From contig NZ_QZXA01000002.1 of assembly GCF_003601985.1 (NCBI RefSeq), positions 62,001 through 126,000 of the forward strand: DNA of 64,000 bases, in the 5' to 3' direction. The notes under the pieces are model-generated. The model made no database searches and was not told where the DNA came from. It saw only the letters and a program-made list of their open reading frames with translations. A program made the translations under genes and the position numbers. The first letter of the stretch is position 1. Every line of letters begins with the position of its first letter. This document shows, piece by piece, positions 8,514-16,898 of the stretch. The DNA comes from Mesorhizobium jarvisii. GTDB taxonomy: Bacteria; Pseudomonadota; Alphaproteobacteria; Rhizobiales; Rhizobiaceae.

Positions 8514-9490
8514 AAGATTGGCGCTACTGGCTGGCAGAGCAGCGCGGAATGCTGCTGGCGCTCGGCATCTTCATCGTCATGTTCATCATCTACACCTCGA
8601 ACCATCCGGCCGGCTTCACTGCCAATGTGGTGCAGACGGCGGCGAACAAGGGTGTGCTGCTCGCCTTCGTCGCCATGGCGCAGACGCTGGTGGTGATCAC
8701 CGCCGGCATCGACCTGTCCGTCGGCATGATTTTTCTGCTTACCAACTGCCTGGCCTCCTGGCTGGTGGTGGGCACGCCCATGCAGACGACGCTCGGCGTC
8801 ATCGCCGTGCTGGCGGTCGGTCTTCTGTGCGGCGCCATCAACGGCGCCATCGTCATCTACGGCCGGCTGCAGCCGATCGTCGCCACCATCGCCACCGGCG
8901 CCGTCTTTTACGGCATCGGCCTTCTGCTGCGGCCCTTTCCAGGCGGCTCGGTCAATGAGGACCTGGCCGACGCGATGACCGGACGCGTCTTCGATGTGGT
9001 GCCGGCGAGCCTCGTCGTGCTGTTCGCCATCGTGTTGTTGATCTGGGTGCCGTTCAGCCGCTCGGTGCTTGGCCGTGCTGCCTATGCGGCGGGATCGTCG
9101 GAGACGGCGGCCTATATGTCGGGCGTTCCGATCAGGCGCGGCAAGTTCGCCGCCTACACGCTGGCCGGGCTGCTGGCCGCGATCGGCGGGCTGTTCCTGA
9201 CCTTCTTCACCTATACGGGCGACGCTGCCTATGCCAGCGGCAACGCCTACACGCTGTTCTCGATCGCCGCCGTGGTGCTGGGCGGTGTCTCGCTGTTCGG
9301 CGGCAAGGGCAGCGCCATCGGCGCCATCTTCGGCGCGCTGGCCTTCCGCACCATCGGCGATCTGTTGTTCGTGTTCGATTTCGATCCGCTCTGGCAGCCG
9401 CTGTTCCAGGGGGTTATCCTGCTGATCGCGGTCAGCCTCGGCGCCTTCGCCCTGTTTCGGGTCCGCAACCGGCTGGAGTGGTTCCTGTGA
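8510..9490 (+). CDS. Sugar ABC transporter permease (RbsC type)
   Basis: This 326-residue inner-membrane permease has eight to ten hydrophobic segments. It carries the ribose-type signatures TAGIDLSVG (about 65-73) and GRAAYAAGSSETAAYMSG, the cytoplasmic coupling loop. The GTG start overlaps the upstream ATPase stop (GTGA), so translation is probably coupled. It should pair with the next permease as a heterodimer. Confidence 0.9.
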   Translation: MKDWRYWLAEQRGMLLALGIFIVMFIIYTSNHPAGFTANVVQTAANKGVLLAFVAMAQTLVVITAGIDLSVGMIFLLTNCLASWLVVGTPMQTTLGVIAVLAVGLLCGAINGAIVIYGRLQPIVATIATGAVFYGIGLLLRPFPGGSVNEDLADAMTGRVFDVVPASLVVLFAIVLLIWVPFSRSVLGRAAYAAGSSETAAYMSGVPIRRGKFAAYTLAGLLAAIGGLFLTFFTYTGDAAYASGNAYTLFSIAAVVLGGVSLFGGKGSAIGAIFGALAFRTIGDLLFVFDFDPLWQPLFQGVILLIAVSLGAFALFRVRNRLEWFL

Positions 9491-10473
9491 GCGAAACGAC
9501 ATTGGGCGGCATTGCCGGCCGCATGCCGAAATTCATCCGCCGCGCCGATCCGGCTGTGCTGACGGCATTCGCCTGCATCGTGCTGTTGCTGTTCCTCGGC
9601 AGCCTCTATTCCAGAAGCTTCCTGTCACCTGAATATCTGCTGCAGCAGTTGAAGGTGGCCTCGTTCCTCGGCGTCATCGCCACCGGCATGATGCTGGTCA
9701 TCCTGCTCGGCCAGATCGACCTGTCGGTGCCGTGGTCGGTGGCCGCGGGCGCCATGATGGCCTGCGCGGCGGCCGCCTACGGCCCGGTCGGCGTGGTGCT
9801 GGCCATTCCGTTCGGCATCTTCTGCGGCGTGCTGATCGGCGTCGTCAACGGCATCGGCGTCGCCTATCTGCGCATTCCCTCGATGATCATCACACTCGCC
9901 ACCAATGCCGTCGCGCAAGGGCTGATGGTGGTCTATACCGGCGGCTTCTCGCCTCAGGATTCGGCCACGGGCGCGATGCGCTACCTCGCCACCGGCTTTG
10001 CCGTTCCAGGCGTGCCCAACGCAGTCATCATCTGGGCGCTGATCGGGGCGGCGATGGTCTTCGTTCTGACCCGCACCGGCTTTGGCCGCACCGTCTACGG
10101 CATCGGCAACCGCGAGCGCGCCGCCTATCTCTCCGGCATCGACACGAGGCGCGTGGTGATGATCGCCTTCGCCGTCTCCGGCGGGCTCTCGGCCTTCGGC
10201 GGCGTACTTCTGGCCGGCTATGCCTCGAAGGCGGCGCAGTCGATGGGCGATGCATATTTGCTGCCGTCGATCGCCGCGGTGGTGCTCGGCGGCACCTCGA
10301 TCCTCGGTGGGCGCGGGTCCTATCTCGGCACCGTCGCCGGCGTCATCCTGATCACGCTTCTGCAGTCCATCCTGTCGGTCATGCAGATGCCGGAGGCGGG
10401 GCGGCAGATCATCTATGGCGTCGTCATTGTCGCCATGCTGCTGCTCTACGGCCGCGCGCCGGCAAGCCGCTAG
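9487..10473 (+). CDS. Sugar ABC transporter permease (RbsC type), second subunit
   Basis: The 328-residue permease is paralogous to the preceding one. It shows LLGQIDLSVP near residue 75 and the coupling loop GRTVYGIGNRERAAYLSG. The start at GTG 9487 (GTGA overlap with the upstream stop, GGAG about ten bases before) is preferred over GTG 9478. It completes a canonical binding protein-ATPase-permease-permease operon. The stop falls inside a palindromic intergenic repeat. Confidence 0.9.
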   Translation: MSETTLGGIAGRMPKFIRRADPAVLTAFACIVLLLFLGSLYSRSFLSPEYLLQQLKVASFLGVIATGMMLVILLGQIDLSVPWSVAAGAMMACAAAAYGPVGVVLAIPFGIFCGVLIGVVNGIGVAYLRIPSMIITLATNAVAQGLMVVYTGGFSPQDSATGAMRYLATGFAVPGVPNAVIIWALIGAAMVFVLTRTGFGRTVYGIGNRERAAYLSGIDTRRVVMIAFAVSGGLSAFGGVLLAGYASKAAQSMGDAYLLPSIAAVVLGGTSILGGRGSYLGTVAGVILITLLQSILSVMQMPEAGRQIIYGVVIVAMLLLYGRAPASR

Positions 10474-10586
10474 AGCCGGAGGATTTCAGGCCGGATCGAG
10501 CTGAAATCTGAATCCGCCTCTAAATCAAGGAGATAGAGCATGATGTCGTCCGAAAACCGCTTCACACTTTTCGGCATCATGCTCTA
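10471..10586. repeat. Composite palindromic intergenic repeat
   Basis: There are two adjoining hairpins. The first is imperfect (10471-10522), with exact GATTTCAG/CTGAAATC arms. The second has exact 11-bp outer arms AGAGCATGATG (10535-10545) and CATCATGCTCT (10575-10585), plus inner CCGAAAA/TTTTCGG blocks. Such mosaics are common in rhizobial intergenic space. Here it separates the ABC operon from the gluconokinase gene and could act as a terminator or mRNA-stabilising structure. Confidence 0.7.
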
Positions 10587-10589
10587 GCC

Positions 10590-11138
10590 GTGGACGAAGA
10601 AGCAGCGCAGGCGCCGGCGGGCGCTCCCGGTTCGGTGCCTCCGGCGATTGTGGTGATGGGCGTCGCGGGTTGCGGCAAGTCGGCTGTCGGCATTGCGCTG
10701 GCGGCCGCGCTGGGGGCCGTCTTCATCGAAGGCGACAGGCTGCATCCGCCGGAGAATGTGGCGCGCATGGCAAGCGGCGAGCCACTTACCGACCAGTTGC
10801 GTGAGGGCTGGCTCGACGCCATCGGCGAGCGCATCGCGGCGTCGGTCGGCGAAGGGCAGGGCGTGGTCGCGGCCTGCTCGGCGCTGAAGCGCGGCTATCG
10901 CGAGCGCCTGCGCGGTTTTTGCCCCGACATCGTCTTCCTCTATCTGGAGATCGATCCGGCGACGGCAAGGCAGCGGGTCGCCAGCCGCAAGGACCATTTC
11001 ATGCCGGCAAGCCTGGTCGACAGCCAGTTCGCGATTCTCGAGCCGCCGGGGAGCGATGAGCGGGCGCTGACAATCGACGCGACGCGTCCCGTTGCCGATG
11101 CCGTTGCGGACGCGATGCGTCTGCTGGCCAATTCGTAA
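10590..11138 (+). CDS. gntK: Gluconokinase
   Basis: The 182-residue P-loop kinase has GVAGCGKS at residues 24-31 and the gluconokinase hallmarks EGDRLHPPENVARMASGEPLTD and CSALKRGYRERLR. It phosphorylates gluconate (or a close sugar acid) to the 6-phosphate in the cytoplasm, feeding the Entner-Doudoroff or pentose phosphate route. It starts with GTG just after the composite repeat. Its place after the sugar ABC operon supports a gluconate-type ligand for that transporter. The assignment as GntK is strong from motif order and length. Confidence 0.92.
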   Translation: MDEEAAQAPAGAPGSVPPAIVVMGVAGCGKSAVGIALAAALGAVFIEGDRLHPPENVARMASGEPLTDQLREGWLDAIGERIAASVGEGQGVVAACSALKRGYRERLRGFCPDIVFLYLEIDPATARQRVASRKDHFMPASLVDSQFAILEPPGSDERALTIDATRPVADAVADAMRLLANS

Positions 11139-11224
11139 GCCGGTACCGTCGCCTGTCATGGCATCGCCATGGGCGATCATGGAACCTTGCTATGACAAAC
11201 GCCGCCCCCAGCCGTCGATCTAGA

Positions 11225-11674
11225 CTAAATCTGCGAGGACAGCTCGACCGGGAAATCGTCGTTATCGGCATCGCGCATGGCTGCGAGGCTTCTGTTATCG
11301 AGCACCTCGGCAATGGCCTGGCGCACTTCCAGCATCATGTGCCGGACCTGGCAGGTCGCCTCGTCGCAATCCTCGCAGCGCTGGTACTGCGTGCGGCTGG
11401 CGCAGGGGATCGGCGCCAGCGGGCCGTCCAACACGCGCACGACATGGCCGATCTTGATCTCGGAAGCCGGGCGAGCGAGGCGATAGCCGCCTTCCTTGCC
11501 CTTGCGGCTCTGGACAAAGCCGGCATTGCGCAATTCGCCCAGAATGGCATCGAGGAATTTCTTCGGGATGTTGTTGGCGACAGCAATGTCGTTGACGAAG
11601 GCCAGTTGGCCCGCCGGCAGGCCAGACAGATGCACGAGGGCCTTTAGGCCGTATTTGCCTTTTTTTGTCAGCAT
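11225..11674 (-). CDS. Rrf2-family transcriptional regulator near sulfate uptake genes
   Basis: The 149-residue protein has an N-terminal winged helix (LTKKGKYGLKALVHLS, IPKKFLDAILGELRNAGFV, SRKGKEGGYRLARP). Four cysteines follow at residues 91, 100, 103 and 108 (CASRTQYQRCEDCDEATC), suited to binding an Fe-S cluster or acting as a redox/cysteine sensor. The ATG at 11674 starts the conserved domain; a TTG 27 bases upstream is in frame. Its gene follows, on the same strand, a sulfate-binding protein gene with a terminator between them. A role in sulfur control, as for CymR-like members, is an inference. Confidence 0.85.
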   Translation of the reverse strand: MLTKKGKYGLKALVHLSGLPAGQLAFVNDIAVANNIPKKFLDAILGELRNAGFVQSRKGKEGGYRLARPASEIKIGHVVRVLDGPLAPIPCASRTQYQRCEDCDEATCQVRHMMLEVRQAIAEVLDNRSLAAMRDADNDDFPVELSSQI

Positions 11675-11870
11675 GCCCGAGTCAACCCGTTGAAGCCCCA
11701 ACCACCCCGCATCTGGCGGCTGTTTGTGTGCAAATAATGACGGTTTCGCTGTGCGATGATATTTCGCGAAAACAAGACGCCGAATAGCACGTTAGGCACA
11801 AACGCGTTGATTCTTTGTAACGTTTTGCCGGGATGATGCCGTATTCGTCCTGGCTGATGGCAAAAACGAA

Positions 11871-11895
11871 GAAAGCCGGCTCATTGCCGGCTTTC
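11871..11895 (-). terminator. Rho-independent terminator after sulfate-binding protein gene
   Basis: The perfect 10-bp arms GAAAGCCGGC and GCCGGCTTTC enclose a 5-base loop. On the minus strand they are followed by TTCGTTTTTG. It lies 28 bases beyond the stop of the sulfate-binding protein gene and ends that transcript. Confidence 0.85.
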
Positions 11896-11923
11896 CTCAT
11901 CTGTTCAATCCATGCCGCAACCG

Positions 11924-12910
11924 TCAGCGGCTGCCATAGGCCTGGTCGAGCAGGCCGCCGGCGGCAAAGTGCTCTTTCTGGATCTTGTCCCAGCCGCCGA
12001 AGACGTCTTCCACCGTCAGCAGGCGCACGTCCGGGAAATCGGCCTTGTATTTGGCGGCGACGGCTGCATCACGCACCCGGTTGCCGTTCTGGGCGAGGAT
12101 GTCCTGGCCCTCGGGCGTGTAGAGGAAATCGAGATAGGTCTTGGCCAGTTCGCGCGTGCCGTGCTGGTCGGCGACCTTGTCGACGATCGCCACCGGGAAT
12201 TCGGCGAGCAGGCTGACCGAAGGCGTGACCTGCTCGAACTTGTCGTCGCCATACTCCTTGCGAATGCCGCGCGTCTCGGATTCGAAGGTGATCAGCACGT
12301 CGCCGATCTCACGCTGCACGAAGGTGGTGGTCGCGGCGCGGCCACCCGTGTCGAAGATCGGCACGTTGTTGAACAGCTTGGTGATGAACTCCTTCACCTT
12401 GGCATCGTCGCCCTTGAAGGCTTCCTTGGCGTAGGCGGTGGCGGCCAGATAGGTGTAGCGCGCATTGCCCGATGTCTTCGGGTTGGGGAAGATCACCTGC
12501 ACGTCGTCGCGCACCAGATCGTTCCAGTCCTTGATGTGCTTGGGATTGCCGGCACGCACAAGGAATGAAGGCAGCGAATAGAAGGGCGAGGCGTTGTTGG
12601 GGAAGTCCTTCTGCCAGTCGGCGGAGACGAGCCCTTTCTTGACCAGGAAATCGACATCGGTGACCTGGTTGAAGGTGACGACATCGGCGCCAAGCCCTTC
12701 GGCAATGGCGCGGGCCTGCGCCGAGGTGCCGGCATGCGACTGGTCGACTGTCACGCCCGGATGCCCGGCGACGAAGGCCTTGTTGACCTGGACGAACAGT
12801 TCGCGGCCGACGTCATAGGAGGCGTTGAGCAGCTTGTCGGCCGACCAAGCTTGGGAGGATGCGAGGAACAGGCCGGCAACGGTGGCAGCGCCAAGGAAAA
12901 ATCGCTTCAT
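11924..12910 (-). CDS. Sulfate ABC transporter substrate-binding protein (copy 1)
   Basis: The 328-residue periplasmic protein has a signal peptide (MKRFFLGAATVAGLFLASSQ, AWSA cleavage). Sulfate/thiosulfate-binding signatures follow: LNASYDVGRELF, DQSHAGTSAQARA, VIFPNPKTSGNARY and FDTGGRAATTTF. It is separated from the other cys genes by a toxin-antitoxin pair on the other strand and so needs its own promoter in 12911-13156. A second binding protein of the same family lies at the far end of the cluster. Confidence 0.92.
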   Translation of the reverse strand: MKRFFLGAATVAGLFLASSQAWSADKLLNASYDVGRELFVQVNKAFVAGHPGVTVDQSHAGTSAQARAIAEGLGADVVTFNQVTDVDFLVKKGLVSADWQKDFPNNASPFYSLPSFLVRAGNPKHIKDWNDLVRDDVQVIFPNPKTSGNARYTYLAATAYAKEAFKGDDAKVKEFITKLFNNVPIFDTGGRAATTTFVQREIGDVLITFESETRGIRKEYGDDKFEQVTPSVSLLAEFPVAIVDKVADQHGTRELAKTYLDFLYTPEGQDILAQNGNRVRDAAVAAKYKADFPDVRLLTVEDVFGGWDKIQKEHFAAGGLLDQAYGSR

Positions 12911-13108
12911 GAAAAGGCTCCGGATGCAATGCGTTATGGCTCGACCATAGCCGTGGCGCAGGGGGCGGGGCGAGGCATGGGTTCCAGAGCTTGGCGCTAG
13001 TCGCTAGAAAAACCGTTGCCCGAATTGGCGGATCGTAGCATTTTCTTTCAGGTGGGTTCGCTCTGTCTGGCCGGCCCCTTCAGTCCCTCCTGGCAAGGCA
13101 ACAAGTAG

Positions 13109-13123
13109 ATACACATTGTGTAT
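13109..13123. promoter_or_regulatory. Palindromic operator of the toxin-antitoxin pair
   Basis: ATACACATTGTGTAT has perfect 7-bp arms around one central base. It lies 33 bases upstream of the antitoxin start and ten bases before a TATGAT that could be a -10 box. Ribbon-helix-helix antitoxins repress their own operons through such palindromes. Confidence 0.6.
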
Positions 13124-13156
13124 GCGAAGTGCTATGATGCCGGAAAGGAGTCCTCC

Positions 13157-13438
13157 ATGACAAAGGCCGCCCCTGAGAACCACGCCAAGCCTGTCAATCT
13201 GCGTATCCGAGAGGACATGCGCATACTAATTGACCGCGCCGCGAAAATACGCGGGAAAACCCGCTCCGACTTCATGATCGACGCCGCCTACCGTTCGGCT
13301 GAGGAGACGCTGCTCGACCAGACCCTGATCAAGGTGGATCCGGAGAGTTACCGGCATTATCTCGACATCCTTGACAAACCGCCAAGCGGGGAGGGTTTTG
13401 CGCGCCTTATGAACGCGCCCAAGCCATGGCAGGACTGA
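13157..13438 (+). CDS. Type II antitoxin, DUF1778/TacA family
   Basis: The 93-residue protein has an N-terminal ribbon-helix-helix (KPVNLRIREDMRILIDRAAK, then GKTRSDFMIDAAYRSAEETLL). The proline-rich C-terminal tail (FARLMNAPKPWQ) is the part that wraps the acetyltransferase toxin in TacA-type antitoxins. The ATG at 13157 has GGAG before it. The 3' end overlaps the toxin gene by 13 bases, the usual arrangement. Confidence 0.9.
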   Translation: MTKAAPENHAKPVNLRIREDMRILIDRAAKIRGKTRSDFMIDAAYRSAEETLLDQTLIKVDPESYRHYLDILDKPPSGEGFARLMNAPKPWQD

Positions 13439-13923
13439 TGCTATCGGCGCCGGCGCCCCTGGCCGAAAACCACGATCTCGAACTTTTCCAAAGTGGGACT
13501 GAAAGCCTCGACCAATGGCTGCGCCGTAGGGCGCGGGCCAACCAAGTCGGTGGCGCGTCTCGGACTTATGTGGTGGCGGAAGGCGCTCGGGTTGTCGGCT
13601 ATTACTGCCTGTCTTCGGGCGGGCTTGATCTTGCGGAGGCGCCTGGCCCCATCCGTCGCAACATGCCGGATCCCATCCCAATGGTCGTACTCGGGCGCCT
13701 TGCCGTGGACGCAGGCTGGCAAGGCAAGGGGCTGGGTGCCGCGCTACTGCAAGACGCCGTTCTGCGCGCCGGCCACGCCGCGACGATCCTCAGGATTCGC
13801 GGCATTTTCGTTCATGCCATATCGGATGAGGCGAAAGCCTTCTACGAGCACTACGGCTTCGCGGCTTCTCCGAAGCATCCAATGACCTTGGTGCTATCGT
13901 TGAAGGGCCTGGTGAAAGCTTAG
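13426..13923 (+). CDS. GNAT-family toxin, TacT-like tRNA acetyltransferase
   Basis: The 165-residue Gcn5-type acetyltransferase has the acetyl-CoA motif GRLAVDAGWQGKGLGAALLQ and the AKAFYEHYGF segment, whose tyrosine is the catalytic residue in TacT-type toxins. TacT enzymes acetylate the amino group of aminoacyl-tRNA and stop translation. The pairing with a DUF1778 antitoxin is diagnostic of the system. Both key segments are present, so the toxin looks intact. The pair is transcribed against the flanking sulfate genes, which suggests it was inserted there. Confidence 0.9.
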   Translation: MAGLMLSAPAPLAENHDLELFQSGTESLDQWLRRRARANQVGGASRTYVVAEGARVVGYYCLSSGGLDLAEAPGPIRRNMPDPIPMVVLGRLAVDAGWQGKGLGAALLQDAVLRAGHAATILRIRGIFVHAISDEAKAFYEHYGFAASPKHPMTLVLSLKGLVKA

Positions 13924-13975
13924 GTCACTGCCATCGGTCCGAGATGTCCCTTTGGCGTACCAAATCACCGTGGCC

Positions 13976-15016
13976 CTAGGCCGCGGGAAACAGCTTCCAA
14001 CGCCCCGGACGGAACGCCACCCGGCTCTTCTGCGCCGCGGGATGTCCGACGGGCAGTTCGATCTCGACCCGCTGGCGTTCGCCGCCGATCTCGAGTTCGA
14101 CGCGCCGGGTGCCGGCGACGCGGCGGCTGGCGGCGACCGTGCCGGCGATGCAGCCGCTGCAGCCATCGAGCAGTTCGACGTCGTGCGGGCGGAAATAGAG
14201 CGTCGCCTCGCCCTCGGGCGCGTGCGGCGCCGACAGCCCGATCGGGCGATCAGCGAGCCAGATCTCGCCATTCTCGACCTTGACGGGAAGCGAGCTCGAT
14301 TCGCCGATAAAGCCGTAGACGAAGGGTGAGTTCGGCGTGTCATAGATATCGTCGGCGGTACCGACCTGCTCGATGCGGCCCTGGCTCATCACCACGACGC
14401 GGTCGGCAAGTTCCAGCGCCTCTTCCTGGTCGTGGGTGACGAAGACGGTGGTGTGGCCGGTGCGGTCATGGATCTCGCGCAACCAACGGCGCAACTCGCG
14501 GCGCACCTGCGCATCGAGCGCGCCGAACGGCTCGTCGAGCAAAAGCACCTTGGGTTCGATCGCCATGGCACGCGCCAGCGCGACACGCTGGCGCTGGCCG
14601 CCGGAGAGCTGTGCCGGATAGCGCTTCTCCAGCCCTGAAAGCTGGACGAGGTCGAGAAGCTCGGAAGCGCGACGGCGGATTTCTGCTGCCGGCGGCCGCG
14701 AGGCCCCGTTCCGGACCTTCAGGCCGAAGCCGATATTGTCGGCCACCGTCATGTGCCGGAACAGCGCATAGTGCTGGAAGACGAAGCCGACATTGCGCTC
14801 TTGGATCGACTTCTGCGAAGCATCCTCGTCGCCGAAGAAGATCCTGCCGCGCGTCGGCCGTTCCAGCCCGGCGATCAGCCTGAGCAGCGTCGTCTTGCCG
14901 GAGCCTGACGGCCCCAGCAAAGCGATCAGTTCGCCCGACTTGATGTCGAGCGACACGTCATGGAGCGCTGGAAACCGCTCGAACTCCTTGCGCACGTTGG
15001 CAACGCGAACTTCCAT
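13976..15016 (-). CDS. cysA: Sulfate/thiosulfate ABC transporter ATP-binding protein
   Basis: The 346-residue ATPase has Walker [10 protein letters not shown] (residues 35-43), signature QLSGGQRQR and Walker [15 protein letters not shown]-terminal TOBE-type regulatory domain follows (FRPHDVELL onwards), as in CysA. It lies downstream of cysT-cysW in the same direction. A palindromic repeat fills the 69-base gap to cysW. It drives sulfate import with the two permeases and either of the two binding proteins. Confidence 0.94.
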   Translation of the reverse strand: MEVRVANVRKEFERFPALHDVSLDIKSGELIALLGPSGSGKTTLLRLIAGLERPTRGRIFFGDEDASQKSIQERNVGFVFQHYALFRHMTVADNIGFGLKVRNGASRPPAAEIRRRASELLDLVQLSGLEKRYPAQLSGGQRQRVALARAMAIEPKVLLLDEPFGALDAQVRRELRRWLREIHDRTGHTTVFVTHDQEEALELADRVVVMSQGRIEQVGTADDIYDTPNSPFVYGFIGESSSLPVKVENGEIWLADRPIGLSAPHAPEGEATLYFRPHDVELLDGCSGCIAGTVAASRRVAGTRRVELEIGGERQRVEIELPVGHPAAQKSRVAFRPGRWKLFPAA

Positions 15017-15036
15017 TTACAAAACCTTTTTTGGTG

Positions 15037-15087
15037 GATGCATGTCGTTGTCCCAAAACCGGTAGCCATTTTTGGGCGACATGCATC
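15037..15087. repeat. Palindromic repeat between cysW and cysA
   Basis: The arms GATGCATGTCG (15037-15047) and CGACATGCATC (15077-15087) are exact 11-bp inverted copies. Inner CCCAAAA and TTTTGGG blocks extend the stem. The right arm overlaps the cysW stop codon. Its architecture resembles the repeat at 10535-10585. Within the operon it may stabilise or trim mRNA. Confidence 0.7.
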
Positions 15088-15970
15088 AATGTCCGCGCGT
15101 CGCGGCGAGTTCGGCGCCGTAGCGCATCTCGAGCAGTGTTTTCAAGACCAGCGTGACGAGCGCCAGCCCGGCAAGCAGTGAAGCGACGGCAAAAGCACCG
15201 ACGGCATTGTACTCGTTGTAGAGGATTTCGACATGCAGCGGCATGGTGTTGGTCAGGCCGCGTATATGGCCCGACACCACCGACACCGCGCCGAATTCGC
15301 CCATGGCGCGCGCGTTGCACAGCAGCACGCCGTAGAGCAGGCCCCATTTGACGTTGGGCAGCGTCACATACCAGAAGGTCTGCCAGCCATTGGCGCCAAG
15401 CGAAAGGGCGGCTTCCTCATCGCCATTGCCCTGTTCCTGCATCAGCGGGATCAGTTCGCGGGCGACGAAGGGGAAGGTGACGAAGACGGTGGCCAGCACA
15501 ATGCCGGGCACGGCGAACAGGATCTGGATGCCGTGTGCCTTCAGCCACTCACCGAGCAGCCCTTGCGCCCCGAACAGCAGCACATAGACCAGGCCCGAGA
15601 TGACCGGCGAGACCGAGAAGGGCAGGTCGATCAGCGTGGTGAGAAACGCCTTGCCCTTGAACTCGAACTTGGCGATCGCCCAGGCGGCGGAGATGCCGAA
15701 GACGACATTGAGCGGCACCGAGATCGCCGCGACAAGCAGTGTCAGGTGGATGGCCGAGCGTGCGTCCGGCTCGCCCAATGCCTGCGTATAGGCGCCGACG
15801 CCTTTTGCCAGCGCCTCGTGGAAGACGATGATCAGCGGCAAAAGCAGGAAGACGCCGAGGAAGACAAAAGCGATCGCCATCAGCACGGCCTGTGCCGGAC
15901 GGCTCTCGGTCACCGCCGCCGAGCGGCTCTCATGGTAGGGTTCGTAGGATTTGATTTCGGGATCAGCCAT
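15086..15970 (-). CDS. cysW: Sulfate ABC transporter permease CysW
   Basis: The 294-residue permease has about six membrane segments and the coupling-loop signature [21 protein letters not shown]. The N-terminus is charged, and [19 protein letters not shown] is typical of CysW. Its start overlaps the cysT stop by eight bases, so the two subunits are probably translated together and form the heterodimeric channel. Confidence 0.93.
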   Translation of the reverse strand: MADPEIKSYEPYHESRSAAVTESRPAQAVLMAIAFVFLGVFLLLPLIIVFHEALAKGVGAYTQALGEPDARSAIHLTLLVAAISVPLNVVFGISAAWAIAKFEFKGKAFLTTLIDLPFSVSPVISGLVYVLLFGAQGLLGEWLKAHGIQILFAVPGIVLATVFVTFPFVARELIPLMQEQGNGDEEAALSLGANGWQTFWYVTLPNVKWGLLYGVLLCNARAMGEFGAVSVVSGHIRGLTNTMPLHVEILYNEYNAVGAFAVASLLAGLALVTLVLKTLLEMRYGAELAATRGH

Positions 15971-16814
15971 AGCGCTTGCGGCTCCATGTCTGCACGAGAT
16001 TGACGACCAGAAGCATGACGAACGACAGGGCCAGCATGATCGCAGCGATCGCGGTCGCCGCCGGGTAATTGTATTCCTCCAGCCGGATGACGATCAGCAG
16101 CGGTGCGATCTCGGATTTGTAGGGCAGGTTGCCGGCGATGAAGATGACCGAGCCGTATTCGCCGACGCCGCGTGCGAAGGCCAGCGAGAAGCCGGTGATG
16201 ATGGCCGGCGCCAGGCCCGGAAACAGCACGCGGGTGATGATCTGGAAGCGGCTGGCGCCAAGCGTGGCGGCGGCTTCCTCCACCTCCTTATCGATCTCTT
16301 CCATGATCGGCTGCACGGTGCGCACGACGAAGGGCAGGCCGATGAAGACCAGTGCCACGACGATGCCGAGCGGCGTATAGGCGACCTTGATGCCGAGCGG
16401 CATCAGCAATTTGCCGATCCAGCCATTCGGCGCATAGAGCGTGGTGAGCGCAATGCCGGCCACCGCGGTCGGCAGGGCGAAGGGCAGGTCGACCATGGCG
16501 TCGACAATGCGGCGGCCGGGAAAGCGGTAGCGCACCAGTACCCAGGCAACCAGCGTGCCGAAGACGACATTGACAGCCGCCGCGAGGAAGGCGGTGCCGA
16601 AGCTGATTTCCAGCGCGTTGATGGTGCGGCGGTCGCTGGCGATCGCCCAGAATTCAGCCCAGCCGAGCGAGGCCGAGCGCCAGATCAGCCCGGACAGCGG
16701 AATGAGGATGATGAGGGTGAGGTAGGCAAGGGAGAAGCCGAGCGTCAATCCGAAACCCGGAATGACACTCGGCTGCCTGAATCGCCACCCCGCCTGCGCG
16801 GGTGCTGTGGTCAT
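15963..16814 (-). CDS. cysT: Sulfate ABC transporter permease CysT
   Basis: The 283-residue permease has six membrane segments, with [20 protein letters not shown] at the N-terminus. The coupling loop is [22 protein letters not shown] and the late motif [16 protein letters not shown]. It is the first permease gene after the upstream sulfate-binding protein gene. A stem-loop (16859-16882) separates the two. Confidence 0.93.
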   Translation of the reverse strand: MTTAPAQAGWRFRQPSVIPGFGLTLGFSLAYLTLIILIPLSGLIWRSASLGWAEFWAIASDRRTINALEISFGTAFLAAAVNVVFGTLVAWVLVRYRFPGRRIVDAMVDLPFALPTAVAGIALTTLYAPNGWIGKLLMPLGIKVAYTPLGIVVALVFIGLPFVVRTVQPIMEEIDKEVEEAAATLGASRFQIITRVLFPGLAPAIITGFSLAFARGVGEYGSVIFIAGNLPYKSEIAPLLIVIRLEEYNYPAATAIAAIMLALSFVMLLVVNLVQTWSRKRYG

Positions 16815-16858
16815 GGAGTTCTGGATCGTCCCTTCTTACTCAACCAGATTTTCGCTGA

Positions 16859-16882
16859 AAGAAGCCCATTCGCGGGCTTCTT
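16859..16882 (-). terminator. Intercistronic stem-loop between sulfate-binding protein gene and cysT
   Basis: AAGAAGCCC and GGGCTTCTT form a perfect 9-bp stem with a 6-base loop. No strong T tract follows on the minus strand, so it may be a partial terminator or mRNA-protecting hairpin that yields more binding protein than permease. Confidence 0.6.
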
Positions 16883-16898
16883 CGGGCACTGCCCAACC

